This document shows positions 9,646 through 18,887 of a stretch of DNA of 64,000 nt, piece by piece. Every line of letters starts with the position of its first letter. Within the stretch, counting starts at the first letter, position 1. Source of the DNA: JABMMZ01 sp040386935. Its GTDB lineage: Bacteria; Bacteroidota; Bacteroidia; NS11-12g; UBA955. Location of the stretch: NCBI GenBank assembly GCA_040386935.1, contig JAZKEQ010000018.1:45690-109689 (forward strand), written 5' to 3'. A program made the translations under genes and the position numbers. The notes beneath the pieces are model-generated. The model was not told the origin of the DNA. It saw only the letters and a program-made list of their open reading frames with translations, and made no database searches.

Positions 9646-12600
9646 ATGAAAAGAATCACATTTTTATTGTGTTTTGGATTGATTTCCACCTTGTCATTTG
9701 CGCAAAATTATGGCAATGAGTGGATTAATTACAATCAAAAATATTTTAAGATAAAAATTGGGGCTCCGGGTATCTATCAATTAAGCTATCAGTCACTGAT
9801 TATTGCAGCAAGTGAAATGAAGATTGATTTGGGAACCATTAATCCTAAAAAGTTCCAAATATTTCATCAGGGGAAAGAAATTCCAATTTATGTTTCCGGT
9901 GAGAGTGATAATCAATTCAATCATGACGATTTTATTGAATTCTACGCTAAACTTAATGATGGCAAATTAGATGAGGATTTATATGAATATTCAGCTTCTC
10001 AACCTCAAAACAAAGTTAGTCTGATAGCCGACTCAAATGCCTATTTCCTTACTTTTTTACCTAACGCTTCTCCTACAAATGGTTGGCACATGCAATCGTA
10101 CAACAATACAAACTTCGGTTCATATGCTAAATCATCTTACATCTTAAGTGAGAGTTCGAAAGTTTTCACCAATAATTATTACGAAGGACGTCCTTTGGAT
10201 ATCGTTGGTTATGATGCTAAGAATCCAACGTATACAGAGGGAGAAGGTCTGTGTAGCACATTATTTGGATTTGGTACCACCCAACAGATAAAGGATGAAA
10301 TCATCAACTCTAAATTTTTAAGTGCCAACGGTCCTGATCCATTTCTGTATTTTACTTTTATGGGTGCCAATGACAATAAAATTTCTCCGCTTGACCACCA
10401 CTTAAGAGCTAAAATAAGTCCTGACAACAGTACTTATACACAATTCATGGATACTACTTTTGATGGGTATAGAATGCTTCGTAGATATGCGACTTTACCC
10501 AAGAGCTTTTTTGGCACAAATACCACCTATCTTAAATTTGAACCGGTTTTTATTCCCAATACAACAACACAAAGTTTTGCGCTTTCTGAAATTACTTTAG
10601 AGTATCCCCGTGATTTAGAATTAGATGGCGGATCTTCTCTTTATTTTTCGGCTGTTGGCACAGGCTTTCCTCAACATCATGAGTGGTCAAATTATTCTAC
10701 CACCCGAACCAAGCCCATTATTTACGATTTAACCAATGGTTATAGAATCAGAGGTGGTCTCATGTCAGGGACGGGTTTCAAAATGCATTATGTATTGCCA
10801 ACTTCTGCTAATGGTGCCGAAAACGACTACTTCCTCCTCGACAGTGTTGAAATAAGAGCAGTTGCCAGTATTCAGGTTTCTGCAGCTATTAGTTTTGAAA
10901 CTTTCGGTAAAGATTACATCGATTACAACCCTACTCAGGCAATCAATAAAAATAGATTATTGCTTTTGACAGGCGAAAGATTTATCGGACCTTATTCCGA
11001 ACAATACCTCCAGTACAAAAACACTGCTACCAATACCAGTCCATGCGATTATGTAACCGTACAACAGCTTTATAATCATTTCTCTTACGGTATTGAGCAC
11101 CCTATTGCCATAAGACGCTATATCCGCTATCTGCTTGAAAATGGAGATACAACATTAAAATATTTATTCTTGGTAGGGCGCGGTTATCAAACCGATATTC
11201 TCAGAAAAGATGGCAAACAAAATTTGAATATTATGCCTTCTATTGGTGTGCCTGCATCTGACAATCTGTATGCCTCAGGCATTAATGGCTCGGGAATAGC
11301 CCCTGCTGTTGCCCTAGGGAGACTTACAGTAGATAAACCTTATGAATTTGGTATTTACACCAATAAACTGATAGAACTGGCCAATACCACTGATGCAAGC
11401 TGGAAAAAAAATATTTTGCATTTGGCGGGTGGTGAAGACGGTGCACAAACAGCTGCTATAAAAACTAAGTTAGCTAATCTTGAATACATTGTTGAAGACG
11501 AGCCTTTCGGTGGATCTGTAAGAAGTCTCGCTAAATCGGCTGCAGGTATCTCAGAACCTTTTTTAACATCTAAACTCATCAATTACATTGATAGTGGTAT
11601 GCAGATGGTTACCTTTTTGGGTCATGGCAGTAGTATTACAACTGATGTTGACATGGGCGACACATCTGATTATTCAAACATTAACAAATACCCGATTTTT
11701 TATTTTAATGGTTGTAGCATAGGTAATCCATGTACAGGACCCCCTTCAAAATCTGTTCGTTTATCAGGTGAGAATTTCATTAAAGCATCCGGCAAAGGTG
11801 CAATAGCGTTTATCTCTCAAACAGCCCTTTCTGAATTAGGCAATGTAAGTACTCAAATGGGCGATTTGTATAACCTGACTTTCCGTACCAATTACACGGG
11901 CAATTACGCCATTGGAGATGCTGTTAAAGACATGCTGTATAAATTTCAGTTAACCGGCAATGAATTGAATAACATTATGGCTCGCATCCTATTTTTGCAG
12001 GGTGATCCATCTATTGAGTTCTATCAGCCAAAACTGCCTGATTATAGCATTGATAAAAACTCTATCAGTTTCTATCCATCCAATTTTACAGCAGTAAGCG
12101 ACTCTTTTGCTATTGCTGTTACTATTGAAAATAAAGGAAAATATATCCCCGATTCATTTAATATCAGAATTGATAGATCGTACCCAAATGATTTTTTAAA
12201 TACTACTTACAACTTCAAAGTTCCGGGTGTAAAAAATAAGATTACTTATTACCTGTATATCAAGTCTAAGGACATTGCTACCGCAGGTTCGAACAAATTC
12301 TTTATTTCGGTCAATAACCTTTTAGATCCTATTGAAAGTACGATGTCAAATAATACCACAACATTTGAAGGTATGATCCCTGGAAATGGCATCCATTTGA
12401 TTTATCCTAAGCGCTACGATATCGTCTCAAAACTGAATAATGATACAGTAGAACTGGTCGCTCAGGCTTTAAATATATTTGAAAATAACTATCAGTTTAT
12501 TTTTGAAATTGACACCAGTCACACCTTTAATAGCCCATGGAAACAGAAGGACAGTTCAGCGGATATAGTAGGTCAGATTAAAGGTTGGAAAGTTCAATTA

Positions 12601-14805
12601 TTGAATACAAGAGACAGTATTGTTTATTATTGGAGAGCTCGTTTAAATAAGGCAGCCAATGAGGGTGGTGAATTTGTAGAAAGAAGTTTTGTGCATATTT
12701 TTGATCACCAACCGGGATGGTCGCAATCACACTTTCCTCAGTTTTATCCAACAACAAAACTCGAAAAAATACGATTAGATAAAGAGAAGCGATCTTTTGC
12801 CTTTACTGTTAATTCTGAGTATGTTTATGTGGCTACAAACATTAACCCTTTTCCAAATTATGGTGTTAAAAAGGGTGGTATAGCCGGTACATCCCTCAAT
12901 CCCGGAGCGCAATTTCTAGGCATTATTGGAGTACTTTTCGATAAAAATACATTGGAACAAATCAGATTAAACACCATCTTCAATGAGAATGCTTATGCCC
13001 CTGATTACAACAATCTGGATGGCAATGGCAATCCTATATATGATTTCACTGAGAAGGTTAGAAAGTTTTATAATTTCTCAATTGGTTATTCCGGAGGTGC
13101 CGACCAATTTACAAGGTGGGTGGATTCTATTCCTGACAGCACTTATGTGGCCATTTGTAATCGTGGCGGTATGAACCCTTCCGGCTGGACAACCGGTGTA
13201 GTTGAAGGATTTAGAAAATTGGGCTGTCGTTTAACTGATTATCCGCTCACGGCTACTACAAGTTATGCCATGATAGGACGCAAAGGCGCTCCTCAGGGCT
13301 GGGCTGTAGAAGATACCGGTATATGGTATTCCAATAATGACGACAGAAGCTCGCTGGAGATACAGAAGGAACTAATTGGTAAATACAATAAAGGCACCAT
13401 TCGCTCTGAATTAATAGGCCCTAGTTCAAGTTGGGATCATTTGTATTTTTACACAAAATCAAATATGCCTTCAGAGGGTGATGACTTTTATGTCAACGTG
13501 CATGGCGTCACAAATTCAGGTGTTGATACTGTTTGCTTCAAATCTGTAAGATCTAATTCGTTTGATATCAGTAGCATTGATGCCAAGCGTTTTCCTAACA
13601 TTTATTTAGAAGGGGTATTTGAAGATCCCATAAATTTCACACCACCTCAACTCAAGGAATGGCGCATTACCAGCGGTGAAGTACCGGAAGGTGCACTTAA
13701 TCCAAATCTTGCAAATACTGTTTGGCGCGATTCTTTAAAACAAGGTGAACCTTTCAGATATGCCATAGGATTTCAAAATATTTCTGATTTAGATTTCAAA
13801 GGTAATTTGAAATACCAGGTAAAAGTCTTTAATCTGGACACTAAAGATACCGTGTACGATTCAAGTTTCAGATATGTTAATCCACTTTTACCAAATCAGC
13901 ATTTCATTATACCAACAACAGTGGCTACTAATAAATTCAGCGGTCGCTATGCTTATCAGGTAACTGTAAATTTTGATAATTTCTCAAAAGCTGAACAACC
14001 TGAATTGTCATTGGTAAATAATTCTGCCATTCGATACTTTGATGTCATTGAAGATAAAATCAATCCGCTACTGGATGTAACCTTTAATGGGCGACATATT
14101 ACAAATGGTGAAATAGTATCTGCTAATCCTACCATAGTCATACAGAGTAAAGACGAAAACCCTTATAACTGGCAAGTAGATAGCGCAGGTATTAAACTGT
14201 GGTGGAAACGCCCTAATTCAACAAGCTTTGTGCGCATCAATCCTGATAGTTTTGAGATCAGATTCTTCCCGGCAACTTCGGTTCAAAACCTTGCAAGAGC
14301 CGAGTTTTATCCTAAAAATCTGCCTGATGGTATTTACACACTGAAGGTACAATCCAATGATGTGAATCTCAACAATGCAGGTGCTACTGAATACCAGATT
14401 AACTTTACGGTTATTAACCAAAAATCTGCTACTAATTTTTACCCTTATCCTAATCCGTTTACAACTTCAATGCGTTTTGTTTTCACGCTTACAGGCAGCG
14501 AGGTACCGGATTATATCAATATTAAAATTATGACCATTCAGGGTAAAGTGGTGAAGGAATTAACAAAAGATGATTTAGGCAATATTCATATCGGCAATAA
14601 CATCACGGATATTGTTTGGGATGGTACTGATATGTATGGCGACAGATTGGCAAATGGTGTTTATTTATATACCGTTACCATCAAATCAAATGGTGAGGAA
14701 ATCAATCAGATAAGTTCTGATAATGTGAGCAATGATTTGAATGCAGATAAAGCCAACAATAACCTCTTTAAACACGAAACCGGTAAAATAGTATTGCTAC
14801 GATGA
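9646..14805 (+). CDS. Large C25 (gingipain-family) cysteine peptidase with T9SS C-terminal domain
   Basis: A 1719-residue secreted protein. The ATG at 9646 opens a clean signal peptide (ends LSFAQ); an upstream open stretch back to 9481 overlaps the divergent methylase start and is not coding. After an N-terminal beta-rich domain, a C25 peptidase domain (about 440-800) carries the expected dyad: His660 in FLGHGSS and Cys690 in FNGCSIGN, 30 residues apart. Long Ig-like regions follow, and the last 90 residues (YPYPNPF, then IVWDGTDMYGDRLANGVYLY) form a FlgD-Ig-like sorting domain. C25 members include gingipains and the T9SS sortase PorU; this protein is longer than typical PorU (about 1100-1300), so it may be a PorU relative or a cargo protease. 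The downstream transglycosylase overlaps by ATGA, implying coupled translation. Confidence 0.88.
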   Translation: MKRITFLLCFGLISTLSFAQNYGNEWINYNQKYFKIKIGAPGIYQLSYQSLIIAASEMKIDLGTINPKKFQIFHQGKEIPIYVSGESDNQFNHDDFIEFYAKLNDGKLDEDLYEYSASQPQNKVSLIADSNAYFLTFLPNASPTNGWHMQSYNNTNFGSYAKSSYILSESSKVFTNNYYEGRPLDIVGYDAKNPTYTEGEGLCSTLFGFGTTQQIKDEIINSKFLSANGPDPFLYFTFMGANDNKISPLDHHLRAKISPDNSTYTQFMDTTFDGYRMLRRYATLPKSFFGTNTTYLKFEPVFIPNTTTQSFALSEITLEYPRDLELDGGSSLYFSAVGTGFPQHHEWSNYSTTRTKPIIYDLTNGYRIRGGLMSGTGFKMHYVLPTSANGAENDYFLLDSVEIRAVASIQVSAAISFETFGKDYIDYNPTQAINKNRLLLLTGERFIGPYSEQYLQYKNTATNTSPCDYVTVQQLYNHFSYGIEHPIAIRRYIRYLLENGDTTLKYLFLVGRGYQTDILRKDGKQNLNIMPSIGVPASDNLYASGINGSGIAPAVALGRLTVDKPYEFGIYTNKLIELANTTDASWKKNILHLAGGEDGAQTAAIKTKLANLEYIVEDEPFGGSVRSLAKSAAGISEPFLTSKLINYIDSGMQMVTFLGHGSSITTDVDMGDTSDYSNINKYPIFYFNGCSIGNPCTGPPSKSVRLSGENFIKASGKGAIAFISQTALSELGNVSTQMGDLYNLTFRTNYTGNYAIGDAVKDMLYKFQLTGNELNNIMARILFLQGDPSIEFYQPKLPDYSIDKNSISFYPSNFTAVSDSFAIAVTIENKGKYIPDSFNIRIDRSYPNDFLNTTYNFKVPGVKNKITYYLYIKSKDIATAGSNKFFISVNNLLDPIESTMSNNTTTFEGMIPGNGIHLIYPKRYDIVSKLNNDTVELVAQALNIFENNYQFIFEIDTSHTFNSPWKQKDSSADIVGQIKGWKVQLLNTRDSIVYYWRARLNKAANEGGEFVERSFVHIFDHQPGWSQSHFPQFYPTTKLEKIRLDKEKRSFAFTVNSEYVYVATNINPFPNYGVKKGGIAGTSLNPGAQFLGIIGVLFDKNTLEQIRLNTIFNENAYAPDYNNLDGNGNPIYDFTEKVRKFYNFSIGYSGGADQFTRWVDSIPDSTYVAICNRGGMNPSGWTTGVVEGFRKLGCRLTDYPLTATTSYAMIGRKGAPQGWAVEDTGIWYSNNDDRSSLEIQKELIGKYNKGTIRSELIGPSSSWDHLYFYTKSNMPSEGDDFYVNVHGVTNSGVDTVCFKSVRSNSFDISSIDAKRFPNIYLEGVFEDPINFTPPQLKEWRITSGEVPEGALNPNLANTVWRDSLKQGEPFRYAIGFQNISDLDFKGNLKYQVKVFNLDTKDTVYDSSFRYVNPLLPNQHFIIPTTVATNKFSGRYAYQVTVNFDNFSKAEQPELSLVNNSAIRYFDVIEDKINPLLDVTFNGRHITNGEIVSANPTIVIQSKDENPYNWQVDSAGIKLWWKRPNSTSFVRINPDSFEIRFFPATSVQNLARAEFYPKNLPDGIYTLKVQSNDVNLNNAGATEYQINFTVINQKSATNFYPYPNPFTTSMRFVFTLTGSEVPDYINIKIMTIQGKVVKELTKDDLGNIHIGNNITDIVWDGTDMYGDRLANGVYLYTVTIKSNGEEINQISSDNVSNDLNADKANNNLFKHETGKIVLLR

Positions 14806-15707
14806 GATTTAAATTCATAATATTAACTGTATTTACAGCTATTTGGTGCCTCGGCACAGGACTTATTAATCCTGTAAGTGTCACTACTGTAGAAAATAAA
14901 ACCTACAGTGCTGATGAAATAAAATTAATGGGTTGCGATACCATGGCCCATGTTATTTTTTGGCGTAAAATAATGAATCTGCATCAGGATAGTTGTTTGA
15001 TAAATGTGCACAGTTGCAGAAGAGTTTTAGCAACCTACCCTGCCCGAGATTGGAATACTTTCGACCCTTATAAACGCCTGGCCATGGCTGATAGTTTCAG
15101 ACGCATGAACGGCATCTACGACAGCAGCCGTGTGGTGGGAACCATGGGCAAAAGTTTCTTTTATCTGTTTGAAAAAATAGCGCCTAAAGTGCCACAAGGA
15201 ATTTCTGCTTTTGAAAACAATGGCGTTGATGGATGGTATGCAAAAGCTATTTTGTTAATAGAGAGTCCGAATCAATTGCAGAAATCTACTGCAGGCGCTT
15301 ATGGCCCTTTTCAGTTAATGAAAGGCGTTGCCCGCAACTACGGCTTAAGAGTTAACAAAAAAGTTGATGAAAGAGCCAATTTCAATCGTTCTGCTTATGC
15401 TGCGAGTCAACTGATCAAAACTGTTTGTATTCCTTATACCAAAATGATGTTGGATGAAAGAGGCATCACATACAATGAAAAAGACTTGTGGTTCCGTTTG
15501 CTTGTTATGCATGTATACAATGCAGGTGCGGGAAATGTGAAAGGTGCTTTAACTACCATTACTGAGCCTAAACCCGGATTTGAGTTGATTCAACAGTTAT
15601 GGAACACCTCTGCAGGTCGTTTTCAAACCTCTTCTCAAAACTATTCTCAACTGATTCTTGCAGCTTTTCTTGAATACGATTCAAGGGTTGAAAATAAAGT
15701 AAAATAA
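14802..15707 (+). CDS. Lytic transglycosylase-like (SLT-domain) protein
   Basis: A 301-residue exported protein with an N-terminal hydrophobic signal segment (about 1-20). The SLT/lysozyme-like domain spans about 140-290: the putative catalytic Glu154 in LLIESPNQL, the family phrase STAGAYGPFQLM and the later VMHVYNAGAGNV. Such enzymes cut peptidoglycan between MurNAc and GlcNAc, giving anhydro ends. The start ATG overlaps the stop of the C25 peptidase gene (ATGA), so the two are almost certainly one operon; opening the wall for a large secretion or surface machine is a plausible shared purpose but is inference. The gene ends six bases from the convergent dctA stop. Confidence 0.85.
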   Translation: MRFKFIILTVFTAIWCLGTGLINPVSVTTVENKTYSADEIKLMGCDTMAHVIFWRKIMNLHQDSCLINVHSCRRVLATYPARDWNTFDPYKRLAMADSFRRMNGIYDSSRVVGTMGKSFFYLFEKIAPKVPQGISAFENNGVDGWYAKAILLIESPNQLQKSTAGAYGPFQLMKGVARNYGLRVNKKVDERANFNRSAYAASQLIKTVCIPYTKMMLDERGITYNEKDLWFRLLVMHVYNAGAGNVKGALTTITEPKPGFELIQQLWNTSAGRFQTSSQNYSQLILAAFLEYDSRVENKVK

Positions 15708-15712
15708 CATTT

Positions 15713-16930
15713 TTACTTTTCGACAATTACACTGATTTCATCTTTTTCACTTTTGGAAATTATCAGTGTCGCTACACCGTTGCCGATAAGATTAGTAATG
15801 GCTCTTGCCTCACTCATAAATTTATCAACTCCCAGAAGAAAAGCCAGACCTTCTACCGGTATTTTATGAATTGCTGTAAGTGTAGAGGCTAAAATAATAA
15901 ACCCACTGCCTGTAACACCAGCGGCTCCTTTAGACGTAATCATCAACAATCCGATTATACTGAGCAATTCGCCAATACTGAGATTAACCCCATACAATTG
16001 TGCTAAAAAAATAACGGACATCGAGAGATAAATCGAAGTTCCATCAAGATTGAATGAATACCCTGTTGGTACAACCAAGCCAACCACCGGCTTACTGCAA
16101 CCCAACCACTCAAGTTTTTTCATCAGCGAAGGCAATGCTGTTTCAGAAGATGATGTTCCCAATACCAGCAGTAATTCTTCCTTAATAAAACGCAAAAATT
16201 TAATGATACTGAGATTGTAATAGCGCATAATACCGCCAAGTACAAGAATAATAAAAACGAACATCGTAAGGTACATGGTGCTCATCAGTTTGGCTAGTGG
16301 TATCAATGTATGCAAGCCAAACTTCCCTATTGTAAAGGCCATTCCCCCAAATGCTCCCAGCGGTGCCAGATACATGACATATTTTAATCCTTTAAAAACA
16401 ATTTTGGAGACTTTTTCAAGAAAATGAACAGCCTCTTCTCTTTGTTTGATAAAGTTTAAAGCGATCCCAACTATAATAGCAATTACCAGTGTTATCAAAG
16501 TCGTATTCGATTTGAAAAAAGTCCACCAGTTAAACGCATTTTTTCCTGAAATATATTTAGAGGGGTCTTGTATATGCAATCCGGTTTTATCAATATTTCC
16601 GGGCTCAATAACCAACGCTATAATAACACCTGCTGCTAATGCAAAAGTTGTTACAATCTCAAAATAGACAATTGATTTGAGTCCTATGCGACCTACTTTT
16701 TTCAAATCGCCCATACCGCTGATTCCCAAAACAATGGTGAGAAAAATAATGGGCACAATAAAGACTTTAATGATTTCGATGAACCACTTGCCTATATTTT
16801 CCATTTTCAATGCAGTGGCCGGTGCAAAATGGCCAAGTAAAACACCTGCAATTATGGCCACCAATACCCATATGGTAAGATTGGTAAGTAGACGATAACC
16901 TACCGAACGTTTTGCTTGATTATTTGCCAT
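15713..16930 (-). CDS. dctA: Dicarboxylate/proton or sodium symporter, DctA-like (DAACS family)
   Basis: A 405-residue polytopic inner-membrane transporter. It has the DAACS signatures in the DctA form: the serine-rich hairpin GTSSSETALP, then PTGYSFNLDGTSIYLSM and the second hairpin SKGAAGVTGSGFIILAS. The glutamate-type branch would instead show PLGATINMDG. It probably imports succinate, malate or fumarate, which fits the aconitase gene downstream in the window. The ATG at 16930 is preferred over a TTG one codon upstream. It is not visibly in an operon: comM starts behind it after an 80-base gap on the same strand. Confidence 0.88.
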   Translation of the reverse strand: MANNQAKRSVGYRLLTNLTIWVLVAIIAGVLLGHFAPATALKMENIGKWFIEIIKVFIVPIIFLTIVLGISGMGDLKKVGRIGLKSIVYFEIVTTFALAAGVIIALVIEPGNIDKTGLHIQDPSKYISGKNAFNWWTFFKSNTTLITLVIAIIVGIALNFIKQREEAVHFLEKVSKIVFKGLKYVMYLAPLGAFGGMAFTIGKFGLHTLIPLAKLMSTMYLTMFVFIILVLGGIMRYYNLSIIKFLRFIKEELLLVLGTSSSETALPSLMKKLEWLGCSKPVVGLVVPTGYSFNLDGTSIYLSMSVIFLAQLYGVNLSIGELLSIIGLLMITSKGAAGVTGSGFIILASTLTAIHKIPVEGLAFLLGVDKFMSEARAITNLIGNGVATLIISKSEKDEISVIVEK

Positions 16931-17012
16931 CAATTATTGGGTAATACAGATGGTAAAAATAAGTGTTTTATTGCAGTACCGCCCTGACCTCAGTCAAACT
17001 TTTATAGACGGC

Positions 17013-18560
17013 TTATCCCGCCCAATTTTCTCTGTCCAGACTTCTGTATTGAATGGCTTCAGCAAGGTGTTCTATTTTTATTTCTTCGCTATCCGCTAAG
17101 TCGGCAATAGTGCGACTCACTTTTAAAATACGATCGTAAGCTCGTGCGCTGAGGTTTAATTTCTGCATCGCTGTTTTCAATAATTGAGTGCCGGCATCGC
17201 TGATATTACAGATATCTTTTACTTGATTGCTGGCCATTTGGGCATTGCTGTAAACACCCTGTTTATCTTCATAGCGTTTAGATTGTATTTCTCTTGCCTT
17301 TTCTACACGAGCTCTTACAATTTCACTGCGCTCATTGCTGCGCTTTCTACTCGATAATTCTTCGAAACTTACAGGGGTTACTTCAATATGAATATCAATT
17401 CTATCCAATAATGGTCCGCTGATTTTACTCAAATATTTTTGAACAATTCCGGGACCGCATACACAATCTTTATCAGGATGATTAAAGTAGCCGCAAGGGC
17501 AAGGATTCATACTGGCTACCAACATAAAACTGGCGGGATAATCAACAGAAAATTTTGCTCTGGCAATATTCACTTTTCTTTCCTCCAGTGGTTGTCGCAT
17601 GACTTCAAGAACAGTGCGCTTAAACTCCGGCAATTCATCTAAAAATAAAACCCCGTTATGAGCCAAAGAAATTTCTCCTGGTTGTGGCATATTCCCTCCT
17701 CCTACCAATGCCACATCACTGATGGTGTGATGGGGCGAACGAAATGGCCGGTGTGCCACAAGGCTGGCATTGTCCCCCAATTTACCTGCCACTGAATGTA
17801 TTTTTGTAGTTTCTAATGCCTCGTGAAGGGTCATGGGTGGCAATATGGTGGGCAAGCGTTTAGCCAGCATAGTTTTACCTGCACCGGGAGGCCCAATTAA
17901 AATAATATTATGGCCGCCTGCAGCTGCAATCTCCATAGCGCGTTTGATGTTTTCTTGTCCCTGAACATCTGAAAAATCCAAATCGAAATCGCTGATGGCA
18001 TTGGCAAAATCTGCTCGTGGATCAGAAACAACAGGGGATAGTTCTAAGTCGCCATTGAAGAATCCAACAACATCGGATAATTTATCTACACCATACACCT
18101 GCAATCCTTTTACAATAGCTGCTTCGCGTGCATTTGAAGTAGGTAATATAAATCCTTTAAAACCTTCTTTACTGGCTTGTATGGCAATGGGTAAAGCTCC
18201 TTTTATGGGTAAGATACTGCCATCCAAAGACATTTCTCCCATGATGATGTATTCACTAATGCGTTCACCGGCATGTATCTGTTCACTTGCCGCCAATATA
18301 CCTGTAGCAATTGTGAGATCGTAAGCACTTCCTTCTTTGCGAATATCAGCAGGAGCCATATTCACAACAATTTTTTTTCGCGGTACATTCAATCCGTTAT
18401 TTTTAAATGCTGTTGCTATTCTCAACCAACTTTCTTTAACAGCATTATCAGGCAATCCAACAAGTGAATACTGGGCGCCATCTCCACTAACATTTACCTC
18501 AACAGTAATGGTATAGGCATTCACTCCGTAAACAGCCGACCCAAATGATTTCACTAACAT
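17013..18560 (-). CDS. comM: YifB/ComM-family magnesium chelatase-like AAA+ ATPase
   Basis: A 515-residue cytoplasmic protein. The N-terminal ChlI-like lobe (about 20-140) resembles a Lon-protease S5 fold. The AAA+ core has Walker A at about residues 223-232 (GPPGAGKTML) and Walker B GVLFLDELPEF. The Cys-rich insert NPCPCGYFNHPDKDCVCG and the C-terminal magnesium-chelatase-like helix bundle (LNLSARAYDRILKVSRTIADL) complete the family. In transformable bacteria ComM is a hexameric branch-migration helicase acting on donor DNA; other family members are of uncertain use. The ATG at 18560 faces a 327-base gap before the divergent aconitase gene. Confidence 0.92.
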   Translation of the reverse strand: MLVKSFGSAVYGVNAYTITVEVNVSGDGAQYSLVGLPDNAVKESWLRIATAFKNNGLNVPRKKIVVNMAPADIRKEGSAYDLTIATGILAASEQIHAGERISEYIIMGEMSLDGSILPIKGALPIAIQASKEGFKGFILPTSNAREAAIVKGLQVYGVDKLSDVVGFFNGDLELSPVVSDPRADFANAISDFDLDFSDVQGQENIKRAMEIAAAGGHNIILIGPPGAGKTMLAKRLPTILPPMTLHEALETTKIHSVAGKLGDNASLVAHRPFRSPHHTISDVALVGGGNMPQPGEISLAHNGVLFLDELPEFKRTVLEVMRQPLEERKVNIARAKFSVDYPASFMLVASMNPCPCGYFNHPDKDCVCGPGIVQKYLSKISGPLLDRIDIHIEVTPVSFEELSSRKRSNERSEIVRARVEKAREIQSKRYEDKQGVYSNAQMASNQVKDICNISDAGTQLLKTAMQKLNLSARAYDRILKVSRTIADLADSEEIKIEHLAEAIQYRSLDRENWAG

Positions 18561-18702
18561 TCTACAGAAATAATTTTAATTTTAAATGCAAATATAGGCG
18601 GTGAAATAGTTGCTTTAAAAAAAATATCAGAGCATAAGCAGCGTTTTTTTCTATTTGTACGTCTATATAGAAAATGTAGTAAATTTTCATAAGGTTTATT
18701 AG

Positions 18703-18740
18703 AACAGGCATCCCTTACTATTCCGGTATGCCTGTTTTAA
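18703..18740 (+). terminator. Orphan terminator-like hairpin upstream of acn
   Basis: AACAGGCAT at 18703-18711 pairs with ATGCCTGTT at 18728-18736 across a 16-base loop, followed by TTAATT. It lies about 120 bases before the acn promoter, so it would end a short unannotated plus-strand transcript rather than attenuate acn. Confidence 0.4.
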
Positions 18741-18860
18741 TTAATTTTCTTTAGCCCTTTTCGCAAACCCTTTCATTTCAACATTCTTTATTCATATTTA
18801 TTGAATCAGACTATATTCGGAATTAATTTAATTTATACCGATTTTAAATAGTAATTTCAT

Positions 18861-18868
18861 TAAATTTG
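18861..18868 (+). promoter_or_regulatory. -7 promoter element of the aconitase gene
   Basis: TAAATTTG fits TAnnTTTG and lies 19 bases before the ATG at 18888. No TTG is found 19-21 bases further upstream, so the -33 box is weak or absent. Confidence 0.45.
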
Positions 18869-18887
18869 CAACTCAAAATTTTACACC

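Larger units (their letters stand above)
18561..18887. other. Divergent intergenic region comM/acn with a terminator-like hairpin
   Basis: No protein gene. It holds a nine-base-pair hairpin followed by a T-rich run (18703-18740) and a -7 element for the aconitase gene (18861-18868). The hairpin points in the plus direction although no known gene ends there. Confidence 0.5.

Noticed and set aside
9646..14805. Confident naming as porU
   Set aside because: Catalytic dyad fits, but the length and long Ig-like C-terminal half differ from typical PorU, and no T9SS core genes are adjacent.
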